This document shows, in pieces, positions 38,309-52,209 of a stretch of 64,000 bases of DNA. Each line of letters begins with the position of its first letter. Within the stretch, counting starts at the first letter, position 1. A model generated the notes under the pieces. It was not told the DNA's origin and made no database searches. It worked only from the letters and a program-made list of their open reading frames with translations. This DNA is from Ariolimax columbianus (taxonomy: Eukaryota; Mollusca; Gastropoda; Stylommatophora; Arionidae), in the NCBI GenBank assembly GCA_036924085.1, contig JAVGWX010000025.1, positions 23,516,752-23,580,751 on the forward strand. The letters run 5' to 3'. Both the position numbers and the translations under genes were made by a program.

Positions 38309-40005
38309 AAGTAATTTTACTGACAAGAAAAACTAATGTTTCTAAAATTAAAATTAAACACGATTTGAAAAAAAGTTGCAGATCATAAGTTTAGACAATT
38401 TTCAGCCGTTAGAAATGTATTGCACTTTTAACGCACTAATTATGTGGATAAGTTAAAAGCATTTCCACTGACTTTCAAGTAATTTTACTGACAAGAAAAA
38501 CTAATGTTTCTAAAATTAAAATTGAGTAGAAGGCGATTTGAAAAAAAGTTCCAGCTCATAAGTTTAGACAATTTTCAGCCGTTTGAAATGTATTGCAATT
38601 TAAACGCACTAATTATGTGGATAAGTTAAAAGCATTTCCATTGACTTTCAAGTATATTTACTGACAAGAAAAACTAATGTTTCTAAAATTAAAATTAAAC
38701 ACGATTTGAAAAAAGTTGCAGATCATAAGTATAGACAATTTTCAGCCGTTTGAAATGTATTTCAATTTTAACGCACTAATTATGTGGATAAGTTAAAAGC
38801 ATTTCCACTGACTTTCAAGTAATTTTACTGACAAGATAAACTAATGTTTCTGAAATCAAAATTGAGAAGAAGGCGATTTAAAAAAAATTGCACATCATAA
38901 GTTTAGACAATTTTCAGCCGTTTGAAATGTATTGCACTTTTAACGCACTAATTATGTGGATAAGTTAAAAGCATTTCCATTGACTTTCAAGTAATTTTAC
39001 TGACAAGAAAAACTAATGTTTCTAAAATTAAAATTAAACACGATTTGAAAAAAAGTGGCAGATCATAAGTATAGACAATTTTCAGCCGTTTGAAATGTAT
39101 TTCAATTTTAACGCACTAATTATGTGGATAAGTTAAAAGCATTTCCACAGACTTTCAAGTAATTTTACTGACAAGAAAAACTAATGTTTCTAAAATTAAA
39201 ATTAAACACGATTTGAAAAAAGTTGCAGATCATAAGTATAGACAATTTTGAGCCGTTTGAAATGTATTTCAATTTTAACGCACTAATTATGTGGATAAGT
39301 TAAAAGCATTTCCACTGACTTTCAAGTAATTTTACTGACAAGAAAAACCAATGTTTCTGAAATCAAAATTGAGTAGAAGGCGATTTAAAAAAAATTGCAC
39401 ATCATAAGTTTAGACAATTTTCAGCCAATTGAAAAGTATTGCAATTTTAACGCACTAATTATGTGGATAAGTTAAAAGCATTTCCATTGACTTTCAAGTA
39501 ATTTTACTGACAAGAAAAACTAATGTTTCTAAAATTAAAATTAAACACGACTTGAAAAAAAGGTGCAGATCATAAGTTTAGACAATTTTCAGCCGTTAGA
39601 AATGTATTGCACTTTTAACGCACTAATTATGTGGATAAGTTAAAAGCATTTCCACTGACTTTCAAGTAATTTTACTGACAAGAAAAACTAATGTTTCTAA
39701 AATTAAAATTGAGTAGAAGGCGATTTGAAAAAAAGTTCCAGCTCATAAGTTTAGACAATTTTCAGCCGTTTGAAATGTATTGCAATTTAAACGCACTATA
39801 TATGTGTGGATAAGTTAAAAGCATTTCCATTGACTTTCAAGTAATTTTACTGACAAGAAAAACTAATGTTTCTAAAATTAAAATTAAACACGATTTGAAA
39901 AAAATTGCAGATCATAAGTATAGACAATTTTCAGCCGTTTGAAATGTATTTCAATTTTAACGCACTAATTATGTGGATAAGTTAAAAGCATTTCCACTGA
40001 CTTTC

Positions 40006-40177
40006 AAGTAATTTTACTGACAAGATAAACTAATGTTTCTGAAATCAAAATTGAGTAGAAGGCGATTTAAAAAAAATTGCACATCATAAGTTTAGACAAT
40101 TTTCAGCCGTTTGAAATGTATTGCACTTTTAACGCACTAATTATGTGGATAAGTTAAAAGCATTTCCATTGACTTTC
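40006..40177 (+). repeat. Hybrid monomer F/E
   Basis: Has the F leader 'gacaagataaac' but the E body 'gagtagaagg', then an F right half ('gtttgaaatg', 'gcacttttaac', 'tccattgac'). This is compatible with a short conversion tract or a single base change back from 'gagaagaagg'. Confidence 0.65.
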
Positions 40178-41365
40178 AAGTAATTTTACTGACAAGAAAA
40201 ACTAATGTTTCTAAAATTAAAATTAAACACGATTTGAAAAAAAGTTGCAGATCATAAGTTTAGACAATTTTCAGCCGTTTGAAATGTATTGCACTTTTAA
40301 CGCACTAATTATGTGCATAAGTTAAAAGTATTTCCCTGACTTTCAAGTAATTTTACTGACAAGAAAAACCAATGTTTCTAAAATTAAAATTGAGTAGAAG
40401 GCGATTTGAAAAAAAGTTCCAGCTCATAAGATTAGACAATTTTCAGCCGTTTAAAATGTATTGCAATTTAAACGCACTAATTATGTGGATAAGTTAAAAG
40501 CATTTCCATTGACTTTCAAGTAATTTTACTGACAAGAAACACTAATGTTTCTAAAATTAAAATTAAACACGATTTGAAAAAAAGTTGCAGATCATAAGTT
40601 TAGACAATTTTCAGCCGTTAGAAATGTATTGCACTTTTAACGCACTAATTATGTGGATAAGTTAAAAGCATTTCCACTGACTTTCAAGTAATTTTACTGA
40701 CAAGAAAAACTAATGTTTCTGAAATCAAAATTGAGTAGAAGGCGATTTTAAAAAAATTGCACATCATAAGTTTAGACAATTTTCAGCCATTTGAAATGTA
40801 TTGCAATTTAAACGCACTAATTATGTGGATAAGTTAAAAGCATTTCCACAGACTTTCAAGTAATTTTACTGACAAGAAAAACTAATGTTTCTAAAATTAA
40901 AATTAAACACGATTTGAAAAAAAGTTGCAGATCATAAGTTTAGACAATTTTCAGCCGTTAGAAATGTATTGCACTTTTAACGCACTAATTATGTGGATAA
41001 GTTAAAAGCATTTCCACTGACTTTCAAGTAATTTTACTGACAAGAAAAACTAATGTTTCTAAAATTAAAATTGAGTAGAAGGCGATTTGAAAAAAAGTTC
41101 CAGCTCATAAGTTTAGACAATTTTCAGCCGTTTGAAATGTATTGCAATTTAAACGCACTAATTATGTGGATAAGTTAAAAGCATTTCCATTGACTTTCAA
41201 GTATATTTACTGACAAGAAAAACTAATGTTTCTAAAATTAAAATTAAACACGATTTGAAATAAGTTGCAGATCATAAGTATAGACAATTTTCAGCCGTTT
41301 GAAATGTATTTCAATTTTAACGCACTAATTATGCGGATAAGTTAAAAGCATTTCCACTGACTTTC
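40178..41365 (+). repeat. Duplicated block P4, copy 2
   Basis: Carries 'gtatttccctgac' (40328) and 'cataagattagac' (about 40426). Private changes include 'gaaacactaatg' near 40537, 'gaaataagttgc' near 41257 and 'atgcggataag' at 41331, the last shared with H units elsewhere. It ends where the 19-mer HOR begins. Confidence 0.82.
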
Positions 41366-44300
41366 AAGTAATTTTACTGACAAGAAAAACCAATGTTTCT
41401 GAAATCAAAATTGAGTAGAAGGCGATTTAAAAAAAATTGCACATCATAAGTTTAGACAATTTTCAGCCATTTGAAAAGTATTGCAATTTTAACGCACTAA
41501 TTATGTGGATAAGTTAAAAGCATTTCCACAGACTTTCAAGTAATTTTACTGACAAGAAAAACTAATGTTTCTAAAATTAAAATTAAACACGATTTGAAAA
41601 AAAGTTGCAGATCATAAGTTTAGACAATTTTCAGCCGTTAGAAATGTATTGCACTTTTAACGCACTAATTATGTGGATAAGTTAAAAGCATTTCCACTGA
41701 CTTTCAAGTAATTTTACTGACAAGAAAAACTAATGTTTCTAAAATTAAAATTGAGTAGAAGGCGATTTTAAAAAAAGTTCCAGCTCATAAGTTTAGACAA
41801 TTTTCAGCCGTTTGAAATGTATTGCAATTTAAACGCACTAATTATGTGGATAAGTTAAAAGCATTTCCATTGACTTTCAAGTAATTTTACTGACAAGAAA
41901 AACTAATGTTTCTAAAATTAAAATTAAACACGATTTGAAAAAAAGTTGCAGATCATAAGTTTAGACAATTTTCAGCCGGTAGAAATGTATTGCACTTTTA
42001 ACGCACTAATTATGTGGATAAGTTAAAAGCATTTCCACTGACTTTCAAGTAATTTTACTGACAAGAAAAACTAATGTTTCTGAAATCAAAATTGAGTAGA
42101 AGGCGATTTTAAAAAAATTGCACATCATAAGTTTAGACAATTTTCAGCCATTTGAAATGTATTGCAATTTAAACGCACTAATTATGTGGATAAGTTAAAA
42201 GCATTTCCACAGACTTTCAAGTAATTTTACTGACAAGAAAAACTAATGTTTCTAAAATTAAAATTAAACACGATTTGAAAAAAAGTTGCAGATCATAAGT
42301 TTAGACAATTTTCAGCCGTTAGAAATGTATTGCACTTTTAACGCACTAATTATGTGGATAAGTTAAAAGCATTTCCACTGACTTTCAAGTAATTTTACTG
42401 ACAAGAAAAACTAATGTTTCTAAAATTAAAATTGAGTAGAAGGCGATTTGAAAAAAAGTTCCAGCTCATAAGTTTAGACAATTTTCAGCCGTTTGAAATG
42501 TATTGCAATTTAAACGCACTAATTATGTGGATAAGTTAAAAGCATTTCCATTGACTTTCAAGTATATTTACTGACAAGAAAAACTAATGTTTCTAAAATT
42601 AAAATTAAACACGATTTGAAAAAAGTTGCAGATCATAAGTATAGACAATTTTCAGCCGTTTGAAATGTATTTCAATTTTAACGCACTAATTATGTGGATA
42701 AGTTAAAAGCATTTCCACTGACTTTCAAGTAATTTTACTGACAAGATAAACTAATGTTTCTGAAATCAAAATTGAGAAGAAGGCGATTTAAAAAAAATTG
42801 CACATCATAAGTTTAGACAATTTTCAGCCGTTTGAAATGTATTGCACTTTTAACGCACTAATTATGTGGATAAGTTAAAAGCATTTCCATTGACTTTCAA
42901 GTAATTTTACTGACAAGAAAAACTAATGTTTCTAAAATTAAAATTAAACACGATTTAAAAAAAAGTGGCAGATCATAAGTATAGACAATTTTCAGCCGTT
43001 TGAAATGTATTTCAATTTTAACGCACTAATTATGTGGATAAGTTAAAAGCATTTCCACAGACTTTCAAGTAATTTTACTGACAAGAAAAACTAATGTTTC
43101 TAAAATTAAAATTAAACACGATTTGAAAGAAGTTGCAGATCATAAGTATAGACAATTTTGAGCCGTTTGAAATGTATTTCAATTTTAACGCACTAATTAT
43201 GTGGATAAGTTAAAAGCATTTCCACTGACTTTCAAGTAATTTTACTGACAAGAAAAACCAATGTTTCTGAAATCAAAATTGAGTAGAAGGCGATTTAAAA
43301 AAAATTGCACATCATAAGTTTAGACAATTTTCAGCCATTTGAAAAGTATTGCAATTTTAACGCACTAATTATGTGGATAAGTTAAAAGCATTTCCATTGA
43401 CTTTCAAGTAATTTTACTGACAAGAAAAACTAATGTTTCTAAAATTAAAATTAAACACGATTTGAAAAAAGTTGCAAATCATAAGTATAGACAATTTTCA
43501 GCCGTTTGAAATGTATTGCACTTTTAACGCACTAATTATGTGCATAAGTTAAAAGTATTTCCACTGACTTTCAAGTAATTTTACTGACAAGAAAAACCAA
43601 TGTTTCTAAAATTAAAATTGAGTAGAAGGCGATTTTAAAAAAAAGTTCCAGCTCATAAGTTTAGACAATTTTCAGCCGTTTGAAATGTATTGCAATTTAA
43701 ACGCACTAATTATGTGGATAAGTTAAAAGCATTTCCATTGACTTTCAAGTAATTTTACTGACAAGAAAAACTAATGTTTCTAAAATTAAAATTAAACACG
43801 ATTTGAAAAAAATTGCAGATCATAAGTATAGACAATTTTCAGCCGTTTGAAATGTATTTCAATTTTAACGCACTAATTATGTGGATAAGTTAAAAGCATT
43901 TCCACTGACTTTCAAGTAATTTTACTGACAAGAAAAACTAATGTTTCTAAAATTAAAATTAAACACGATTTGAAAAAAAGTCCAGATCATAAGTTTAGAC
44001 AATTTTCAGCCGTTAGAAATGTATTGCACTTTTAACGCACTAATTATGTGGATAAGTTAAAAGCATTTCCACTGACTTTCAAGTAATTTTACTGACAAGA
44101 TAAACTAATGTTTCTGAAATCAAAATTGAGAAGAAGGCGATTTAAAAAAAATTGCACATCATAAGTTTAGACAATTTTCAGCCGTTTGAAATGTATTGCA
44201 CTTTTAACGCACTAATTATGTGGATAAGTTAAAAGCATTTCCATTGACTTTCAAGTAATTTTACTGACAAGAAAAACTAATGTTTCTAAAATTAAAATTA

Positions 44301-44587
44301 AACACGATTTAAAAAAAAGTGGCAGATCATAAGTATAGACAATTTTCAGCCGTTTGAAATGTATTTCAATTTTAACGCACTAATTATGTGGATAAGTTAA
44401 AAGCATTTCCACAGACTTTCAAGTAATTTTACTGACAAGAAAAACTAATGTTTCTAAAATTAAAATTAAACACGATTTGAAAAAAGTTGCAGATCATAAG
44501 TATAGACAATTTTGAGCCGTTTGAAATGTATTTCAATTTTAACGCACTAATTATGCGGATAAGTTAAAAGCATTTCCACTGACTTTC
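41366..44587 (+). repeat. 19-mer HOR (3222 bp), full form; main part of P5 copy 2
   Basis: Unit order: I, A, B, A ('cagccggtag'), E, A, B, C', F, G, H ('gaaagaag'), I, J, K, C, D, F, G, H ('atgcggataag'). The markers 'cagccggtag' and 'atgcggataag' recur 3221-3222 bp on, at 45.19 and 44.55 kb, and 'gaaagaag' at 29.88 and 33.11 kb shows the same 3221-bp spacing in the earlier copies. It is the longest regular HOR I can define in the middle of the window. Confidence 0.8.
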
Positions 44588-46967
44588 AAGTAATTTTACT
44601 GACAAGAAAAACCAATGTTTCTGAAATCAAAATTGAGTAGAAGGCGATTTAAAAAAAATTGCACATCATAAGTTTAGACAATTTTCAGCCATTTGAAAAG
44701 TATTGCAATTTTAACGCACTAATTATGTGGATAAGTTAAAAGCATTTCCACAGACTTTCAAGTAATTTTACTGACAAGAAAAACTAATGTTTCTAAAATT
44801 AAAATTAAACACGATTTGAAAAAAAGTTGCAGATCATAAGTTTAGACAATTTTCAGCCGTTAGAAATGTATTGCACTTTTAACGCACTAATTATGTGGAT
44901 AAGTTAAAAGCATTTCCACTGACTTTCAAGTAATTTTACTGACAAGAAAAACTAATGTTTCTGAAATCAAAATTGAGTAGAAGGCGATTTTAAAAAAATT
45001 GCACATCATAAGTTTAGACAATTTTCAGCCATTTGAAATGTATTGCAATTTAAACGCACTAATTATGTGGATAAGTTAAAAGCATTTCCACAGACTTTCA
45101 AGTAATTTTACTGACAAGAAAAACTAATGTTTCTAAAATTAAAATTAAACACGATTTGAAAAAAAGTTGCAGATCATAAGTTTAGACAATTTTCAGCCGG
45201 TAGAAATGTATTGCACTTTTAACGCACTAATTATGTGGATAAGTTAAAAGCATTTCCACTGACTTTCAAGTAATTTTACTGACAAGAAAAACTAATGTTT
45301 CTGAAATCAAAATTGAGTAGAAGGCGATTTTAAAAAAATTGCACATCATAAGTTTAGACAATTTTCAGCCATTTGAAATGTATTGCAATTTAAACGCACT
45401 AATTATGTGGATAAGTTAAAAGCATTTCCACAGACTTTCAAGTAATTTTACTGACAAGAAAAACTAATGTTTCTAAAATTAAAATTAAACACGATTTGAA
45501 AAAAAGTTGCAGATCATAAGTTTAGACAATTTTCAGCCGTTAGAAATGTATTGCACTTTTAACGCACTAATTATGTGGATAAGTTAAAAGCATTTCCACT
45601 GACTTTCAAGTAATTTTACTGACAAGAAAAACTAATGTTTCTAAAATTAAAATTGAGTAGAAGGCGATTTGAAAAAAAGTTCCAGCTCATAAGTTTAGAC
45701 AATTTTCAGCCGTTTGAAATGTATTGCAATTTAAACGCACTAATTATGTGGATAAGTTAAAAGCATTTCCATTGACTTTCAAGTTTATTTACTGACAAGA
45801 AAAACTAATGTTTCTAAAATTAAAATTAAACACGATTTGAAAAAAGTTGCAGATCATAAGTATAGACAATTTTCAGCCGTTTAAAATGTATTTCAATTTT
45901 AACGCACTAATTATGTGGATAAGTTAAAAGCATTTCCACTGACTTTCAAGTAATTTTACTGACAAGATAAACTAATGTTTCTGAAATCAAAATTGAGAAC
46001 AAGGCGATTTAAAAAAAATTGCACATCATAAGTTTAGACAATTTTCAGCCGTTTGAAATGTATTGCACTTTTAACGCACTAATTATGTGGATAAGTTAAA
46101 AGCATTTCCATTGACTTTCAAGTAATTTTACTGACAAGAAAAACTAATGTTTCTAAAATTAAAATTAAACACGATTTAAAAAAAAGTGGCAGATCATAAG
46201 TATAGACAATTTTCAGCCGTTTGAAATGTATTTCAATTTTAACGCACTAATTATGTGGATAAGTTAAAAGCATTTCCACAGACTTTCAAGTAATTTTACT
46301 GACAAGAAAAACTAATGTTTCTAAAATTAAAATTAAACACGATTTGAAAAAAGTTGCAGATCATAAGTATAGACAATTTTGAGCCGTTTGAAATGTATTT
46401 CAATTTTAACGCACTAATTATGTGGATAAGTTAAAAGCATTTCCACTGACTTTCAAGTAATTTTACTGACAAGAAAAACCAATGTTTCTGAAATCAAAAT
46501 TGAGTAGAAGGCGATTTAAAAAAAATTGCACATCATAAGTTTAGACAATTTTCAGCCATTTGAAAAGTATTGAAATTTTAACGCACTAATTATGTGGATA
46601 AGTTAAAAGCATTTCCATTGACTTTCAAGTAATTTTACTGACAAGAAAAACTAATGTTTCTAAAATTAAAATTAAACACGATTTGAAAAAAGTTGCAAAT
46701 CATAAGTATAGACAATTTTCAGCCGTTTGAAATGTATTGCACTTTTAACGCACTAATTATGTGCATAAGTTAAAAGTATTTCCACTGACTTTCAAGTAAT
46801 TTTACTGACAAGAAAAACCAATGTTTCTAAAATTAAAATTGAGTAGAAGGCGATTTTAAAAAAAAGTTCCAGCTCATAAGTTTAGACAATTTTCAGCCGT
46901 TTGAAATGTATTGCAATTTAAACGCACTAATTATGTGGATAAGTTAAAAGCATTTCCATTGACTTTC
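44588..46967 (+). repeat. Partial next 19-mer cycle leading into the 16-mer region
   Basis: Starts like the preceding 19-mer but with E in place of B as third unit: I, A, E, A ('cagccggtag'), E, A, B, C', F, G, H, I, J, K. It then continues with C and D-D-E rather than C-D-F. Private changes: 'aagtttattt' (about 45782), 'gagaacaagg' (about 45995), 'attgaaattttaac' (about 46570). It holds the last full A monomers of the window. Confidence 0.75.
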
Positions 46968-49675
46968 AAGTAATTTTACTGACAAGAAAAACTAATGTTT
47001 CTAAAATTAAAATTAAACACGATTTGAAAAAAATTGCAGATCATAAGTATAGACAATTTTCAGCCGTTTGAAATGTATTTCAATTTTAAAGCACTAATTA
47101 TGTGGATAAGTTAAAAGCATTTCCACTGACTTTCAAGTAATTTTACTGACAAGAAAAACTAATGTTTCTAAAATTAAAATTAAACACGATTTGAAAAAAA
47201 GTCCAGATCATAAGTTTAGACAATTTTCAGCCGTTAGAAATGTATTGCACTTTTAACGCACTAATTATGTGGATAAGTTAAAAGCATTTCCACTGACTTT
47301 CAAGTAATTTTACTGACAAGAAAAACTAATGTTTCTAAAATTAAAATTAAACACGATTTGAAAAAAAGTCCAGATCATAAGTTTAGACAATTTTCAGCCG
47401 TTAGAAATGTATTGCACTTTTAACGCACTAATTATGTGGATAAGTTAAAAGCATTTCCACTGACTTTCAAGTAATTTTACTGACAAGAAAAACTAATGTT
47501 TCTGAAATCAAAATTGAGTAAAGGCGATTTAAAAAAAATTGCACATCATAAGTTTAGACAATTTTCAGCCATTTGAAATGTATTGCAATTTAAACGCACT
47601 AATTATGTGGATAAGTTAAAAGCATTTCCACAGACTTTCAAGTAATTTTACTGACAAGAAAAACTAATGTTTCTAAAATTAAAATTAAACACGATTTGAA
47701 AAAAATTGCAGATCATAAGTATAGACAATTTTCAGCCGTTTGAAATGTATTTCAATTTTAACGCACTAATTATGTGGATAAGTTAAAAGCATTTCCACTG
47801 ACTTTCAAGTAATTTTACTGACAAGATAAACTAATGTTTCTGAAATCAAAATTGAGAAGAAGGCGATTTAAAAAAAATTGCACATCATAAGTTTAGACAA
47901 TTTTCAGCCGTTTGAAATGTATTGCACTTTTAACGCACTAATTATGTGGATAAGTTAAAAGCATTTCCATTGACTTTCAAGTAATTTTACTGACAAGAAA
48001 AACTAATGTTTCTAAAATTAAAATTAAACACGATTTGAAAAAAGTTGCAAATCATAAGTATAGACAATTTTCAGCCGTTTGAAATGTATTGCACTTTTAA
48101 CGCACTAATTATGTGCATAAGTTAAAAGTATTTCCACTGACTTTCAAGTAATTTTACTGACAAGAAAAACCAATGTTTCTAAAATTAAAATTGAGTAGAA
48201 GGCGATTTTAAAAAAAAGTTCCAGCTCATAAGTTTAGACAATTTTCAGCCGTTTGAAATGTATTGCAATTTAAACGCACTAATTATGTGGATAAGTTAAA
48301 AGCATTTCCATTGACTTTCAAGTAATTTTACTGACAAGAAAAACTAATGTTTCTAAAATTAAAATTAAACACGATTTGAAAAAAATTGCAGATCATAAGT
48401 ATAGACAATTTTCAGCCGTTTGAAATGTATTTCAATTTTAACGCACTAATTATGTGGATAAGTTAAAAGCATTTCCACTGACTTTCAAGTAATTTTACTG
48501 ACAAGATAAACTAATGTTTTTGAAATCAAAATTGAGAAGAAGGCGATTTAAAAAAAATTGCACATCATAAGTTTAGACAATTTTCAGCCGTTTGAAATGT
48601 ATTGCACTTTTAACGCACTAATTATGTGGATAAGTTAAAAGCATTTCCATTGACTTTCAAGTAATTTTACTGACAAGAAAAACTAATGTTTCTAAAATTA
48701 AAATTAAACACGATTTAAAAAAAAGTGGCAGATCATAAGTATAGACAATTTTCAGCCGTTTGAAATGTATTTCAATTTTAACGCACTAATTATGTGGATA
48801 AGTTAAAAGCATTTCCACAGACTTTCAAGTAATTTTACTGACAAGAAAAACTAATGTTTCTAAAATTAAAATTAAACACGATTTGAAAAAAGTTTCAGAT
48901 CATAAGTATAGACAATTTTGAGCCGTTTGAAATGTATTTCAATTTTAACGCACTAATTATGTGGATAAGTTAAAAGCATTTCCACTGACTTTCAAGTAAT
49001 TTTACTGACAAGAAAAACCAATGTTTCTGAAATCAAAATTGAGTAGAAGGCGATTTAAAAAAAATTGCACATCATAAGTTTAGACAATTTTCAGCCGTTT
49101 GAAATGTATTGCAATTTAAACGCACTAATTATGTGGATAAGTTAAAAGCATTTCCACAGACTTTCAAGTAATTTTAATGACAAGAAAAACTAATGTTTCT
49201 AAAATTAAACACGATTTGAAAAAAAGTGGCAGATCATAAGTTTAGACAATTTTCAGCCGTTTGAAATGTATTGCACTTTTAACGCACTAATTATGTGCAT
49301 AAGTTAAAAGTATTTCCACTGACTTTCAAGTAATTTTACTGACAAGAAAAACCAATGTTTCTAAAATTAAAATTGAGTAGAAGGCGATTTAAAAAAAAAG
49401 TTCCAGCTCATAAGTTTAGACAATTTTCAGCCGTTTGAAATGTATTGCAATTTAAACACACTAATTATGTGCATAAGTTAAAAGTATTTCCACTGACTTT
49501 CAAGTAATTTTACTGACAAGAAAAACCAATGTTTCTAAAATTAAAATTGAGTAGAAGGCGATTTTAAAAAAAAGTTCCAGCTCATAAGTTTAGACAATTT
49601 TCAGCCGTTTGAAATGTATTGCAATTTAAACGCACTAATTATGTGGATAAGTTAAAAGCATTTCCATTGACTTTC
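46968..49675 (+). repeat. 16-mer HOR, full cycle (2708 bp)
   Basis: Unit order: C ('ttttaaagcac'), D, D, E ('gagtaaagg'), C, F, J, K, C, F ('tgtttttgaaatc'), G, H ('agtttcag'), I, L, K ('tttaaacacac'), K. Markers recur at exactly 2708 bp: 'aaagcac' at 47088 and 49796, 'tttttgaaatc' at 48517 and 51225, and 'aaacaca' at 49454 and 52162. Confidence 0.87.
49166..49327 (+). repeat. Type L monomer, short form (162 bp)
   Basis: Short-family unit with two linked changes: 'ttttaatgacaag' where others have 'ttttactgacaag', and a 6-bp deletion that leaves 'ctaaaattaaacacg'. The right half is F/J-like ('gtttgaaatg', 'gcacttttaac', 'gtgcataag'). The same combination recurs near 51.88, 54.42, 59.16 and 61.87 kb, always before a K-type unit. 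A unit at 25587-25747 has the same 6-bp deletion without the 'aatgac' change. Confidence 0.84.
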
Positions 49676-52209
49676 AAGTAATTTTACTGACAAGAAAAAC
49701 TAATGTTTCTAAAATTAAAATTAAACACGATTTGAAAAAAATTGCAGATCATAAGTATAGACAATTTTCAGCCGTTTGAAATGTATTTCAATTTTAAAGC
49801 ACTAATTATGTGGATAAGTTAAAAGCATTTCCACTGACTTTCAAGTAATTTTACTGACAAGAAAAACTAATGTTTCTAAAATTAAAATTAAACACGATTT
49901 GAAAAAAAGTCCAGATCATAAGTTTAGACAATTTTCAGCCGTTAGAAATGTATTGCACTTTTAACGCACTAATTATGTGGATAAGTTAAAAGCATTTCCA
50001 CTGACTTTCAAGTAATTTTACTGACAAGAAAAACTAATGTTTCTAAAATTAAAATTAAACACGATTTGAAAAAAAGTCCAGATCATAAGTTTAGACAATT
50101 TTCAGCCGTTTAAAATGTATTGCACTTTTAACGCACTAATTATGTGGATAAGTTAAAAGCATTTCCACTGACTTTCAAGTAATTTTACTGACAAGAAAAA
50201 CTAATGTTTCTGAAATCAAAATTGAGTAAAGGCGATTTAAAAAAAATTGCACATCATAAGTTTAGACAATTTTCAGCCATTTGAAATGTATTGCAATTTA
50301 AACGCACTAATTATGTGGATAAGTTAAAAGCATTTCCACAGACTTTCAAGTAATTTTACTGACAAGAAAAACTAATGTTTCTAAAATTAAAATTAAACAC
50401 GATTTGAAAAAAATTGCAGATCATAAGTATAGACAATTTTCAGCCGTTTGAAATGTATTTCAATTTTAACGCACTAATTATGTGGATAAGTTAAAAGCAT
50501 TTCCACTGACTTTCAAGTAATTTTACTGACAAGATAAACTAATGTTTCTGAAATCAAAATTGAGAAGAAGGCGATTTAAAAAAAATTGCACATCATAAGT
50601 TTAGACAATTTTCAGCCGTTTGAAATGTATTGCACTTTTAACGCACTAATTATGTGGATAAGTTAAAAGCATTTCCATTGACTTTCAAGTAATTTTACTG
50701 ACAAGAAAAACTAATGTTTCTAAAATTAAAATTAAACACGATTTGAAAAAAGTTGCAAATCATAAGTATAGACAATTTTCAGCCGTTTGAAATGTATTGC
50801 ACTTTTAACGCACTAATTATGTGCATAAGTTAAAAGTATTTCCACTGACTTTCAAGTAATTTTACTGACAAGAAAAACCAATGTTTCTAAAATTAAAATT
50901 GAGTAGAAGGCGATTTTAAAAAAAAGTTCCAGCTCATAAGTTTAGACAATTTTCAGCCGTTTGAAATGTATTGCAATTTAAACGCACTAATTATGTGGAT
51001 AAGTTAAAAGCATTTCCATTGACTTTCAAGTAATTTTACTGACAAGAAAAACTAATGTTTCTAAAATTAAAATTAAACACGATTTGAAAAAAATTGCAGA
51101 TCATAAGTATAGACAATTTTCAGCCGTTTGAAATGTATTTCAATTTTAACGCACTAATTATGTGGATAAGTTAAAAGCATTTCCACTGACTTTCAAGTAA
51201 TTTTACTGACAAGATAAACTAATGTTTTTGAAATCAAAATTGAGAAGAAGGCGATTTAAAAAAAATTGCACATCATAAGTTTAGACAATTTTCAGCCGTT
51301 TGAAATGTATTGCACTTTTAACGCACTAATTATGTGGATAAGTTAAAAGCATTTCCATTGACTTTCAAGTAATTTTACTGACAAGAAAAACTAATGTTTC
51401 TAAAATTAAAATTAAACACGATTTAAAAAAAAGTGGCAGATCATAAGTATAGACAATTTTCAGCCGTTTGAAATGTATTTCAATTTTAACGCACTAATTA
51501 TGTGGATAAGTTAAAAGCATTTCCACAGACTTTCAAGTAATTTTACTGACAAGAAAAACTAATGTTTCTAAAATTAAAATTAAACACGATTTGAAAAAAG
51601 TTTCAGATCATAAGTATAGACAATTTTGAGCCGTTTGAAATGTATTTCAATTTTAACGCACTAATTATGTGGATAAGTTAAAAGCATTTCCACTGACTTT
51701 CAAGTAATTTTACTGACAAGAAAAACCAATGTTTCTGAAATCAAAATTGAGTAGAAGGCGATTTAAAAAAAATTGCACATCATAAGTTTAGACAATTTTC
51801 AGCCGTTTGAAATGTATTGCAATTTAAACGCACTAATTATGTGGATAAGTTAAAAGCATTTCCACAGACTTTCAAGTAATTTTAATGACAAGAAAAACTA
51901 ATGTTTCTAAAATTAAACACGATTTGAAAAAAAGTGGCAGATCATAAGTTTAGACAATTTTCAGCCGTTTGAAATGTATTGCACTTTTAACGCACTAATT
52001 ATGTGCATAAGTTAAAAGTATTTCCACTGACTTTCAAGTAATTTTACTGACAAGAAAAACCAATGTTTCTAAAATTAAAATTGAGTAGAAGGCGATTTAA
52101 AAAAAAAGTTCCAGCTCATAAGTTTAGACAATTTTCAGCCGTTTGAAATGTATTGCAATTTAAACACACTAATTATGTGGATAAGTTAAAAGCATTTCCA
52201 TTGACTTTC
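49676..52209 (+). repeat. 16-mer HOR, second cycle lacking one K (15 units, 2534 bp)
   Basis: Repeats the preceding cycle but has a single K ('tttaaacacac') at the end, so it is 174 bp, one K unit, shorter. The second D shows 'cagccgtttaaaatg' where the first cycle has 'gttagaaatg'. Confidence 0.85.
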
